Shown here: positions 20,489 through 27,945 of the stretch, piece after piece
Position numbering within the stretch: position 1 is the first letter of the stretch
How the letters are laid out: every line of letters starts with the position of its first letter
NCBI RefSeq assembly: GCF_900167565.1
Contig: NZ_FUZV01000001.1
Span: 1,116,001-1,180,000 of the forward strand
Direction: 5' to 3'
DNA length: 64,000 nucleotides
Source of the DNA: Pseudoxanthomonas indica
GTDB lineage: Bacteria; Pseudomonadota; Gammaproteobacteria; Xanthomonadales; Xanthomonadaceae
Program-made: the position numbers and the translations under genes
The notes under the pieces: model-generated
Databases searched by the model: none
Seen by the model: only the letters and a program-made list of their open reading frames with translations
What the model was told of the DNA's origin: nothing

Positions 20489-21325
20489 ATGAGCCTGCAC
20501 CCGCCCGCCCTCAGCTTGCGCCCTTGGGTGGAGAGCCTGTGGGCGGCGCCTGCACGCGTACCCGGCGAACAAGGCGGCCGCACGCGCGAATGGGTGATGC
20601 CCGATGGGCGCGCGCATCTGGCAATTCGCCTGGGTGGGCAGCCGCTGGGCCTGTATCGGGATCTGGACGACGTGCAGGCACGCTGGATTTCCGATGCGGT
20701 GCTCGCCGGGCCGCACGACCGCGCCTATTTGAAGGACACCGGTCAGATGACCGGTTCGGTCGGTGCCCTGCTTCGCCCCGGCGCGCTGCACGCGCTGTTC
20801 GGCGTGGCCGAGCCGCAGCTGCTGAATCGGCATCTGCCTTTGGCCGAGGTCTGGCCGGAGGCGGCTGCCAGGCTGGTCGGGCAGATCAACGCCGCTGCGT
20901 CGCCGCAGGCGCAGATTGCCGTGCTGGAAGCACAGTTGCTGGCCCATCTGCGCCCTGCCCGCGCCCTGCATCCGCAGGTCGCCCTGGCCCTGCCCCGGCT
21001 CGCGCAGGGTCTGCGTATCGATGAATTGGTGCGGATGTCCGGCTACAGCCACCGTCGCTTCACCAGCCTGTTCCGCGAAGCCACCGGCATGGCGCCCAAA
21101 CGCTACGCCTGCCTGCGCCGCTTTGCCGACGCCTTGCCGGCATCGGGCAAGCCGGTGCGCTGGGTCGATCTGGCGGCGGACGCGGGCTACAGCGACCAGG
21201 CGCACTTCGTACGCGACTTCCATGGCTTTGCGCAGATGACGCCGCAGGCCTATCGCCGCGCTCAGCGGCAAGGTGTGCGCCACGTCCGCGCGGCAGACAT
21301 CCCGCCGCCCCCCACCCAAACCTGA
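20489..21325 (+). CDS. AraC family transcriptional regulator
   Basis: 278 residues. The N-terminal domain starts LRPWVESLWA and includes VMPDGRAHLAIRLGG and GALLRPGALHALFGV, the pattern of the DUF6597-type sensor domain. The C-terminal AraC DNA-binding domain has two helix-turn-helix units, LRIDELVRMSGYSHRRFTSL (first helix pair, about 172-192) and WVDLAADAGYSDQAHFVRDF (about 225-245), then GFAQMTPQAYRR. A VOC-fold gene follows 72 bases later in the same direction; such pairs are common and the regulator may control it. The inducer is unknown. Confidence 0.9.
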   Translation: MSLHPPALSLRPWVESLWAAPARVPGEQGGRTREWVMPDGRAHLAIRLGGQPLGLYRDLDDVQARWISDAVLAGPHDRAYLKDTGQMTGSVGALLRPGALHALFGVAEPQLLNRHLPLAEVWPEAAARLVGQINAAASPQAQIAVLEAQLLAHLRPARALHPQVALALPRLAQGLRIDELVRMSGYSHRRFTSLFREATGMAPKRYACLRRFADALPASGKPVRWVDLAADAGYSDQAHFVRDFHGFAQMTPQAYRRAQRQGVRHVRAADIPPPPTQT

Positions 21326-21397
21326 CCGTTCCATTTTCTTCAATACCCGACAATCGCGGTCGCGGATGCTCTGCCCTCCCATCCAGGAAGCCCAGCC

Positions 21398-21838
21398 ATG
21401 ACCGTCCACGAATTGTTTGCCTACCTCTGCGTCCACGATGCCCAGGCCGCGGTTGATCACTACCGCGAGGTGTTTGGCGCCAGCGAAACCTTCCGCCTGG
21501 TTGAACCCGGTGGCCGCATCGGCCATGTCGAACTGTCTCTGGCGGGCACCACCTTGATGATGTGCGAGGAATTTCCCGAGTTCGGCATCACCCGGCCCGA
21601 TCCTGCCGGCCCCACCTTCCTGACCCTGCATGTCCACGTGGACGATGCAGACGCCACCATCCAGCGCGCGCTCGATCACGGCGCCACGCTGGTGATGGCG
21701 CCCAAGGACATGTTCTACGGCGAGCGTTCCGGCGTGGTGCGCGATCCGTTCGGCTACCGCTGGAATATCGGCCACAGCATCGAGGAGGTGGCGCCGCCGG
21801 AAATGCAGCGTCGCTATGGAAATAGCGACGCTCTCTAA
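21398..21838 (+). CDS. VOC family protein (PhnB/glyoxalase-bleomycin fold)
   Basis: 146 residues from ATG 21398 with AGGAAG upstream. Two beta-alpha-beta-beta-beta halves are visible: LFAYLCVHDAQAAVDHYREV and THVHVDDADATIQRALDHGA-like segments (here LHVHVDDADATI). The ending DPFGYRWNIGHSIEEVAP is the typical PhnB-like C-terminal strand. VOC proteins include glyoxalases, dioxygenases and resistance proteins, and the metal ligands vary; His3/Glu candidates are present, but no specific substrate can be claimed. It follows the AraC-type regulator, suggesting a small regulated pair. Confidence 0.85.
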   Translation: MTVHELFAYLCVHDAQAAVDHYREVFGASETFRLVEPGGRIGHVELSLAGTTLMMCEEFPEFGITRPDPAGPTFLTLHVHVDDADATIQRALDHGATLVMAPKDMFYGERSGVVRDPFGYRWNIGHSIEEVAPPEMQRRYGNSDAL

Positions 21839-22037
21839 TACTGGCGTGCACCATATCCGGTGTTTGGGGAACGTCCGGACGGGCAATTGTGGGCAGTGCA
21901 TCGCCACTTTCCCGTGACGAATGGAACAGATTGCAGAATGGGACACGCGACAAACGCTTGCACGATGTGCAGCAGTGCTATTGAGGTCTTGCTCCTGTAG
22001 TGGAGCACCGAACTGATTGTCCCAACAAGGAGCTAGC

Positions 22038-22787
22038 ATGGATACGCTTAAGTTCACCATCGCATTGACAGTTCTAGCAGCAAGTTCAAGCCTTTCTGCA
22101 ATCGCTGCCACGCCATCTGCATCCGCCGCGCCAGCCGCCATCACTCGCTGCGTAACTGACACGACAATTCTGCAAGGCGGATTTGCGGTAAAGCGTTGTT
22201 ACGATGGTAAAAGTGTGGGAGGTGTAGGCACTACTCTAGACGCCGCAGTGGCCAACGCCAATTCGATGGCCACACTTATTTCGGCAAATACGCGCTGTAA
22301 TTACTCTTCACTTGCCGGGGGGCCAGGTGCATTCATAGTCAGCTTCGGATGTGACACGGGTGATTCGAGCCCTCGCGCCCGAGGTATTGGTGGACTCGGA
22401 ACGTACATGACGGATGCTGGCGTCAATGCTTTCGGTGTCGCCCGTCTACTGGCGGCAACAGGCTATATATGTAACGTCAGCACAACCACCATCGTTCTGG
22501 GAGGATATGTGTCCAATTTCGGCTGCGGCTATCCACAAGAAGGTATCCCGCGAGCAACCACAATCACGGGCGTGGGTTCGACTGCCACTGATGCAGCCGC
22601 GAATACTTTGGGTTTCGCGGAACTAGGTGCAGCCGGGTTTATCTGCAAGACGAGTGGATCAAGCATTCGCCTGAATGGATTGGCTTATGAAGTTAGGTTT
22701 ACCTGCACCGGTCGCTCCATCACCGGAATTGGAAGCACGTTGACTTCTGCTGGACGCGATGCCTTATTGCAGGCAAGCGCACTTTGA
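22038..22787 (+). CDS. Exported cysteine-paired tandem-repeat protein (unknown)
   Basis: 249 residues from ATG 22038, chosen because AAGGAG sits 5 bases upstream; a TTG at 22017 is in frame but has no such site. Residues 1-23 form a Sec signal peptide (ends SLSAIA). The mature protein is four tandem units of about 49-58 residues. Each unit opens with a Cys, has a second Cys 16-20 residues later (38/54, 87/105, 145/163, 203/223), then a G-(V/I/L)-G-(S/T)-T-like turn and an Ala-rich helix (TDAAANTLGFAELGAAG). The eight cysteines and export suggest one disulfide per repeat. Codon use is visibly more AT-rich than in its neighbours, hinting at transfer. No family recognised. Confidence 0.82.
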   Translation: MDTLKFTIALTVLAASSSLSAIAATPSASAAPAAITRCVTDTTILQGGFAVKRCYDGKSVGGVGTTLDAAVANANSMATLISANTRCNYSSLAGGPGAFIVSFGCDTGDSSPRARGIGGLGTYMTDAGVNAFGVARLLAATGYICNVSTTTIVLGGYVSNFGCGYPQEGIPRATTITGVGSTATDAAANTLGFAELGAAGFICKTSGSSIRLNGLAYEVRFTCTGRSITGIGSTLTSAGRDALLQASAL

Positions 22788-22791
22788 CTAT

Positions 22792-22822
22792 AAAAAAACG
22801 CCCCGCAATGCGGGGCGTTTTC
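22792..22822. terminator. Bidirectional terminator between the repeat protein and gltA
   Basis: A long stem, AAAACGCCCCGC (22795-22806) with GCGGGGCGTTTT (22810-22821), loop AAT. A-rich on one side and T-rich on the other, it can end transcription of both convergent genes, which stop at 22787 (plus) and 22843 (minus). Confidence 0.93.
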
Positions 22823-22842
22823 TCGTATCGGGTTTTGACCGC

Positions 22843-24132
22843 TCAACGCTGGTCAAAACCCTTGTAGTCGCGCACCGGGTAGCCGGTGTAGATCTGGCGC
22901 GGGCGACCAATCTTGGCTTCCGGGTCGATCTGCTGTTCCAGCCAATGCGCCGTCCAGCCGGCGGTGCGGCCGATGGCGAACATCACGGTGAACATTTCGG
23001 TCGGAATCTTCAGCGCCTTGTAGATGATGCCGCTGTAGAAATCGACGTTCGGATAGAGCTTGCGCTGGATGAAGTAGTCGTCCTTCAACGCGGCTTCTTC
23101 CAGCTTCATCGCCACTTCCAGCAGCGGATCGTCCACGCCCAGTTCGCCCAGCACCTTATGGGTCATCTCGCGGATGATCTTGGCGCGCGGATCGAAGTTC
23201 TTGTAGACGCGGTGGCCGAATCCCATCAGGCGGAAGCCCGATTCCTTGTCCTTGGCCTTGGCCACGGCGGTGGCGACCTTGTCCGGGGTGCCGATTTCTT
23301 CCAGCATCTTCAGCACGGCTTCGTTGGCGCCGCCATGAGCGGGGCCCCACAGCGCGGTGATGCCGGCAGCGACCGAGGCATACGGATTGGCGCCGGTCGA
23401 ACCGACCAGGCGCACCGTCGAGGTCGACGCGTTCTGCTCGTGATCGGCGTGCAGGATGAACAACAGGTCCAGCGCCTTGGCCACCACCGGATTCATCTCC
23501 AGCGGTTCGCTCGGCACTTCGAACATCATGTGCAGGAAGCGATTGACGTAGTCCAGGTTGTTGCGCGGATAGCGGATCGGCCAGCCAATCGAATAACGAT
23601 AGGCGGCAGCGGCCAGGGTCGGCATCTTGGCCAGCAGGCGGATGGCGGCCAGGCGGCGCTGTTCCGGGTCTTCCAGATCCAGGGTGTCGTGGTAGAACGC
23701 CGACAGCGAAGCCACTGTGCCGGCCAGCATGGCCATCGGGTGGGCGTCGTAATGGAAGCCGTGCAGGAAGTTCTTCAGCGACTCATGCATCATCGTGTGA
23801 TGCGTGACCTCGTGGTCGAACTTCTCGAATTCGTCCTTGGTAGGCAGTTCGCCATTCATCAGCAGGTACGCCACTTCCAGGAAGCTGGACTGCTTGGCGA
23901 GTTGCTCGATCGGGTAGCCACGGTACAGCAGCACGCCGTTGTCGCCATCGATATAGGTGATGGCCGACTTGCAGCTGGCGGTAGCGGTGAAGCCGGAGTC
24001 GTAGGTAAAGAGACCGGTTTCCTTGGTCAGCCTGGAAATATCAACGCATTCGTTGCCAAGCGTGGGTTTGAGGACCGGCAGATTGACGGACTTGTCGCCT
24101 GCGGTCAGCGTGACCTGGTCGAGATCGGACAC
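22843..24132 (-). CDS. gltA: Citrate synthase
   Basis: First step of the TCA cycle: condenses acetyl-CoA and oxaloacetate to citrate. 429 residues from GTG 24132 ([19 protein letters not shown]); AAGGAG lies 8 bases upstream, and the longer frame (MPWTPVTRR) lacks family similarity. This is the long, hexameric, NADH-sensitive type II form, like E. coli GltA (427 residues). Signature segments are [20 protein letters not shown], with the first catalytic His, [13 protein letters not shown], with the second, [14 protein letters not shown], and [12 protein letters not shown], with the catalytic Asp. Monocistronic, with a strong terminator and an extended -10 promoter candidate. Confidence 0.97.
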   Translation of the reverse strand: MSDLDQVTLTAGDKSVNLPVLKPTLGNECVDISRLTKETGLFTYDSGFTATASCKSAITYIDGDNGVLLYRGYPIEQLAKQSSFLEVAYLLMNGELPTKDEFEKFDHEVTHHTMMHESLKNFLHGFHYDAHPMAMLAGTVASLSAFYHDTLDLEDPEQRRLAAIRLLAKMPTLAAAAYRYSIGWPIRYPRNNLDYVNRFLHMMFEVPSEPLEMNPVVAKALDLLFILHADHEQNASTSTVRLVGSTGANPYASVAAGITALWGPAHGGANEAVLKMLEEIGTPDKVATAVAKAKDKESGFRLMGFGHRVYKNFDPRAKIIREMTHKVLGELGVDDPLLEVAMKLEEAALKDDYFIQRKLYPNVDFYSGIIYKALKIPTEMFTVMFAIGRTAGWTAHWLEQQIDPEAKIGRPRQIYTGYPVRDYKGFDQR

Positions 24133-24219
24133 AGTGTGCGCTCCTTCGTGGGGAAGCACCGGCCGTTGGCACGGTCGGCGTGTGACGGGAGTCCAGGGCA
24201 TGAACCCCAGGATTTCACG

Positions 24220-24228
24220 ATTATCGCA
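24220..24228 (-). promoter_or_regulatory. Candidate extended -10 promoter for gltA
   Basis: On the minus strand the sequence reads TGCGATAAT (24228 to 24220), an extended -10 element (TGn plus GATAAT). No good -35 box is present at 16-18 bases upstream. It lies about 88 bases before the GTG start. Position and motif only; not tested. Confidence 0.35.
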
Positions 24229-24345
24229 TAGGCAACTTTGAGTCGTCGCTCAGTCGCAGGCCATTCTCAGACCAAAGCACTAGGCTTTTCCTGCAACAAA
24301 GTGTTCGCCTTGTGCCGGCGCGGACCGGCGTTCGCCGCAAACGCA

Positions 24346-24372
24346 AACGGCCGCGCACGAGGCGCGGCCGTT
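24346..24372 (-). terminator. Terminator of the L31 gene
   Basis: An 11-bp perfect stem, AACGGCCGCGC (24346-24356) with GCGCGGCCGTT (24362-24372), loop ACGAG. On the minus strand it is followed by TTGCGTTTGC, a weak T-rich tail. It lies 23 bases beyond the rpmE2 stop. Confidence 0.8.
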
Positions 24373-24394
24373 CGGGACGAATCGAGTTTCCGGA

Positions 24395-24637
24395 TTAGCG
24401 CGCGTAGCGCTTCTGGAACTTGTCGATGCGGCCGCTGGTGTCGATGACCTTGTGCTTGCCCGTGTAGAACGGGTGCGAGGCCGAAGAGATTTCGACCTTG
24501 ATCAGCGGGTATTCGTTACCGTCTTCCCACTTCGTGGTTTCCTTGCTGGCCAGCGTCGAGCGGGTCAGGATCTTGAAATCGGAGGTCACGTCATGGAAGA
24601 CGACGTCGCGGTACTGAGGATGGATGTCGGCCTTCAT
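24395..24637 (-). CDS. rpmE2: 50S ribosomal protein L31 type B
   Basis: 80 residues. Diagnostic sequence is [16 protein letters not shown] at the start and [20 protein letters not shown] near the end, followed by [11 protein letters not shown]. The CxxC zinc-binding pair of type A L31 is absent: there is no cysteine at all, so this is the zinc-independent (C-minus) paralogue. It binds at the bridge between ribosomal subunits. In many bacteria the C-minus form is induced by zinc limitation through Zur, but I saw no clear Zur box upstream. Single gene with its own terminator. Confidence 0.96.
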   Translation of the reverse strand: MKADIHPQYRDVVFHDVTSDFKILTRSTLASKETTKWEDGNEYPLIKVEISSASHPFYTGKHKVIDTSGRIDKFQKRYAR

Positions 24638-24723
24638 ATCGGTAACCGGGGATTGCGGGAATGGAAGAGCGGCATTTTAGCCTGCCCTTCCCGCCCGGCG
24701 CAACCCGACCCCGGTCGGGAGCC

Positions 24724-25662
24724 TCACTTTGCCGCCAGCGCGGCCTGGATCAGGCCTTCGAAGCGGGCCTGATCGTACTGGAGCAGGATGTTGGCCCGGT
24801 CCGGCCGGCCCCCCTCCCGCCGCCAATCCACCACGCTGGCGCCCCGGCTGTGCCGGCCCTGCAGCTCGATGGCCACCGGCCGTTCGGCCAGCTCGACCGC
24901 CCCGGCCGGCTCCAGCGCGAAGGCCATGGCGACCGCGTCCGCCGCATACCAATGGTCGCCGCGGCGGTCGATGGACCACAGCCGGGTCTTCTCGGAGATG
25001 TCCGCGTAGAAGCGGGCCCGGTCCGAATCCGCCGCCAGCCAGCCGGCCACGCGCTCATGCAACAGGCCGTGGGCCAGCGTTGCTTCCCAGTCCGCCAGGT
25101 CGATGCGTTCGAACGCCTCGAACACCAGATGCGCGGCTTCCGGGTCGAAGTAGAAATTGAACTCGGCCGATGGCGTGATGTTGCCGTGCCCGGTCACCGC
25201 GCCGCCCATCACCACCAGCCGGGCCACGCGCTGCGGAAGGGTCGGGTCCAGCTTCAGGGCCAGCGCAACATTGGTCAGCGGGCCCAGCGCGACCAGCAGC
25301 AGTTTGCCGGCGTGCTCGTGCGACAGGCGCAGGATCGCCAGCGCAGCATGCTCGGCCTCGGCTTGTCGCTGCGGCGGCGGGTAGCCGATGTCGCCAAAAC
25401 CGTCCTGTCCATGCACGTAACCCGCATCCGGCGCCGGATGCAGCAGCGGCTCGGGGGTACCGGCAAACACCGGGATGTCATCGCGTCCGCACACTTCACA
25501 GAGTTTGAGCGCGTTGCGCACGGTGTGGGACAGGCCGACGTTGCCGGCCGCAATCGTCAGGCCGACGATGTCGTGGCGCGGATCGTTGAAGGCCATCAGC
25601 AAGGCCAGTGCATCGTCGACGCCGGGGTCGGTGTCGATCAAGAGGGGGATGCGATCAGTCAT
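24724..25662 (-). CDS. Nucleoside hydrolase (inosine-uridine preferring family)
   Basis: 312 residues from ATG 25662 (MTDRIPLLIDTDPGVDDALA); the frame continues upstream, but that part is unlike the family. The defining N-terminal DTDPGVDD motif chelates the catalytic Ca2+, and later residues GPLTNVALAL, VVMGGAV, EFNFYFDPEAA and a C-terminal YAADAVAMAFAL (aspartate ligand) complete the site. The enzyme splits the N-glycosidic bond of ribonucleosides to free base and ribose for salvage. The base preference cannot be read from sequence. It lies 75 bases downstream of recG on the same strand and may be read through from it. Confidence 0.92.
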   Translation of the reverse strand: MTDRIPLLIDTDPGVDDALALLMAFNDPRHDIVGLTIAAGNVGLSHTVRNALKLCEVCGRDDIPVFAGTPEPLLHPAPDAGYVHGQDGFGDIGYPPPQRQAEAEHAALAILRLSHEHAGKLLLVALGPLTNVALALKLDPTLPQRVARLVVMGGAVTGHGNITPSAEFNFYFDPEAAHLVFEAFERIDLADWEATLAHGLLHERVAGWLAADSDRARFYADISEKTRLWSIDRRGDHWYAADAVAMAFALEPAGAVELAERPVAIELQGRHSRGASVVDWRREGGRPDRANILLQYDQARFEGLIQAALAAK

Positions 25663-25737
25663 GGCTTCGTCTTCTTCGTCTTGCTTTTCAGTGACACCGC
25701 AGTCTGGCAGCAGTGACCTGCCAACGGAAGTCACCAA

Positions 25738-27840
25738 CTAAGCAGAAGCGTAACGCGCAGCGCCGCCCACCCAACGCTGGATGATGCGATCGGCCAGCGC
25801 CGGCGCGTCGGCGAGCAGGCGATCTGCGAGATCGCGCACGTGTGGCAGCAGATGCGCATCGCGGGCGAGATCGGCCACGCGGAAGGTCGCCAGGCCGGTC
25901 TGTCGCGTGCCCAGCAGTTCGCCCGGCCCGCGCAGTTCCAGATCCTTTTCGGCGATGACGAAACCGTCGTTGGTCTCGCGCATCGTCGCCAAGCGCTGCT
26001 TGGCCATCAACGACAACGGCGCTTGGTACATCAGCACGCAACTGGATGCCGTCGCACCGCGCCCCACCCGTCCGCGCAACTGATGCAGCTGCGCCAGGCC
26101 CAGGCGCTCGGCGTTTTCGATGATCATCAGCGAGGCGTTGGGTACGTCCACGCCGACTTCGATCACCGTGGTGGCGACCAGCAATTGGGTTTCGCCCTGC
26201 TTGAAGGCGCGCATCGCGGCCTGCTTCTCCGCCGCCTTCATGCGTCCGTGCACGAGGGCGATGCGCAGTTCCGGCAGCGCCGCCGACAGTTGTTCGTAGG
26301 TGGTCTGCGCGGCCTGCGCGATGACTTCGTCGCTGTCATCGATCAGCGTGCAGACCCAGTAGGCCTGCCGGCCCTCGGCGCAGGCGGCGCGGATGCGCTC
26401 GATCAGTTCCGGGCGACGTTCGGCGCTGAAGGCCACGGTCTGCACCGGTGTGCGGCCGGGTGGCAACTCATCGATGGCCGACACGTCCAGGTCGGCATAG
26501 GCAGCCATGGCCAGCGTGCGCGGAATCGGGGTGGCGGTCATCACCAGCTGATGCGGCACGGCCTGGCCCTGCGCGCCCTTGTCGCGCAACGCCAGGCGCT
26601 GATGGACGCCAAAGCGGTGCTGCTCATCGACGATGGCCAGCGCCAGATCGCGGAATGTCACCGCCTCCTGCATCAAGGCATGCGTGCCCACCACCACCTG
26701 CGCCTGGCCGGACGCCACCTCCTCCAGCACCGCCGCGCGCGCCTTGCCGGTGACCTTGCCGGCCAGCCAGGCCACGCGGATGCCCAGCGGTTCCAGCCAA
26801 TGGCGCAGATTGACCAGATGCTGCTCGGCCAGCAGTTCGGTCGGCGCGGCCAGCGCGGCCTGCTTGCCCTTCTCCACCGCCAGCATGGCGGCCAGGGCGG
26901 CGACCACGGTCTTGCCGCTGCCGACGTCGCCCTGCACCAGCCGCAGCATGGGCGAAGGCTGGCGCAGGTCGGCGCGAACCTGCTCGAACACACGCTGCTG
27001 CGCGCCGGTCAGGCGGAACGGCAGGCTCGCCAGCAACTGTTTGGCCAGTTTGCCCGGGCCGGCGAGCGCAGGCGCGCGATGCTTCTGCAAGGCGATGCGC
27101 TGGCGGCGCAGACTCAGGTGATGGGCCAGCAATTCTTCCAGCGCCAGCCTGCGCTGGGCCGGGTGCTGGCCCTGGCTCAAGGCGGCCAGGTCGGCATCGC
27201 GCGGCGGGCGATGCATGGTCAGCAGGGCTTCGCGCAGGGAAGGCAAGGCCAGTTCGCGCAGCAGTTCGGGCGGCAGCAGCTCCAGGCTGTCATCGTCGGG
27301 CAGGCGGTCCAGCGCCTGGCTGATCAGCTTGCGCAGGCTGGCCGGGCCGACACCGTCGACAGCGGGATAAATCGGATCCAGCGCATCACCCAGCGCCGCG
27401 TCGTCGTCCTCGTCCAGCACGCGATAGCTGGGATGGACGATTTCCAGGCCGCGCTGGCCCGGCTTGGGCGTGCCGTAGCAACGTACGCGCGTGCCCGGCG
27501 CGAACTGCGCCACCTGCGCCGCACGGAAATGGAAGAAGCGCAGCACCACGGTGGCATGGGAGTCGTCGCCCACCGCCACCCGCAACATGGGGCGATAGCG
27601 AAACCCGCGCTCGACCGCTTCCACCCGCCCTTCAACCTGCGCGGGCACCCCGGGCTGCAGCAGGCGGATCGGGGTCAGCGCGGTGCGATCCTCGTAACGC
27701 AGTGGCAGGTGCAGCCACAGGTCCTGCAGGCTGAGCAGCCCGCGCGCCGCCAGCTTTTCGGCCACGCGCTCGCCGACGCCTTTCAGCGAGGTTATCGGCT
27801 GGCGGGCCGCCTCTTCGGCCCGGGTACTCGGATGCGACAT
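25738..27840 (-). CDS. recG: ATP-dependent DNA helicase RecG
   Basis: 700 residues from ATG 27840 (MSHPSTRAEEAAR). RecG reverses stalled forks and processes Holliday junctions and R-loops. The N-terminal wedge/OB domain includes ITSLKGVGERVAEKLAARGL and the conserved RYEDRT. The helicase core follows: motif I QGDVGSGKT, motif Ia APTELLAEQH, motif II DEQHRFG, motif III MTATPIPRTLA, motif IV/V LLVATTVIEVGVDVPNASLM and motif VI QLRGRVGRG. The C-terminal TRG-region sequence GELLGTRQTGL is present. Complete and canonical, it sits between a nucleoside hydrolase and the TonB receptor cluster, with no overlap. Confidence 0.97.
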   Translation of the reverse strand: MSHPSTRAEEAARQPITSLKGVGERVAEKLAARGLLSLQDLWLHLPLRYEDRTALTPIRLLQPGVPAQVEGRVEAVERGFRYRPMLRVAVGDDSHATVVLRFFHFRAAQVAQFAPGTRVRCYGTPKPGQRGLEIVHPSYRVLDEDDDAALGDALDPIYPAVDGVGPASLRKLISQALDRLPDDDSLELLPPELLRELALPSLREALLTMHRPPRDADLAALSQGQHPAQRRLALEELLAHHLSLRRQRIALQKHRAPALAGPGKLAKQLLASLPFRLTGAQQRVFEQVRADLRQPSPMLRLVQGDVGSGKTVVAALAAMLAVEKGKQAALAAPTELLAEQHLVNLRHWLEPLGIRVAWLAGKVTGKARAAVLEEVASGQAQVVVGTHALMQEAVTFRDLALAIVDEQHRFGVHQRLALRDKGAQGQAVPHQLVMTATPIPRTLAMAAYADLDVSAIDELPPGRTPVQTVAFSAERRPELIERIRAACAEGRQAYWVCTLIDDSDEVIAQAAQTTYEQLSAALPELRIALVHGRMKAAEKQAAMRAFKQGETQLLVATTVIEVGVDVPNASLMIIENAERLGLAQLHQLRGRVGRGATASSCVLMYQAPLSLMAKQRLATMRETNDGFVIAEKDLELRGPGELLGTRQTGLATFRVADLARDAHLLPHVRDLADRLLADAPALADRIIQRWVGGAARYASA

Positions 27841-27904
27841 GCGCAAAGCATGACGGGTCGACAGGTGAAAACACCAGTGTTCGGGGGTGCGGGAGCGGAC
27901 CTCG

Positions 27905-27937
27905 CGAAAAATCGCCCCCGGGAACCCCGGGGGCGAT
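27905..27937 (-). terminator. Terminator of the TonB-dependent receptor gene
   Basis: A GC-rich 12-bp stem, ATCGCCCCCGGG (27911-27922) with CCCGGGGGCGAT (27926-27937), loop AAC, followed on the minus strand by a TTTTT tail. It lies 8 bases after the receptor stop codon and ends the beta-helix/cytochrome/receptor unit. Confidence 0.92.
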
Positions 27938-27945
27938 CAGCATGC

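Noticed and set aside
20444..22162. 572-codon minus-strand frame opposite AraC, VOC and the upstream region of the repeat-protein gene
   Set aside because: Antisense to two supported genes; no motif.
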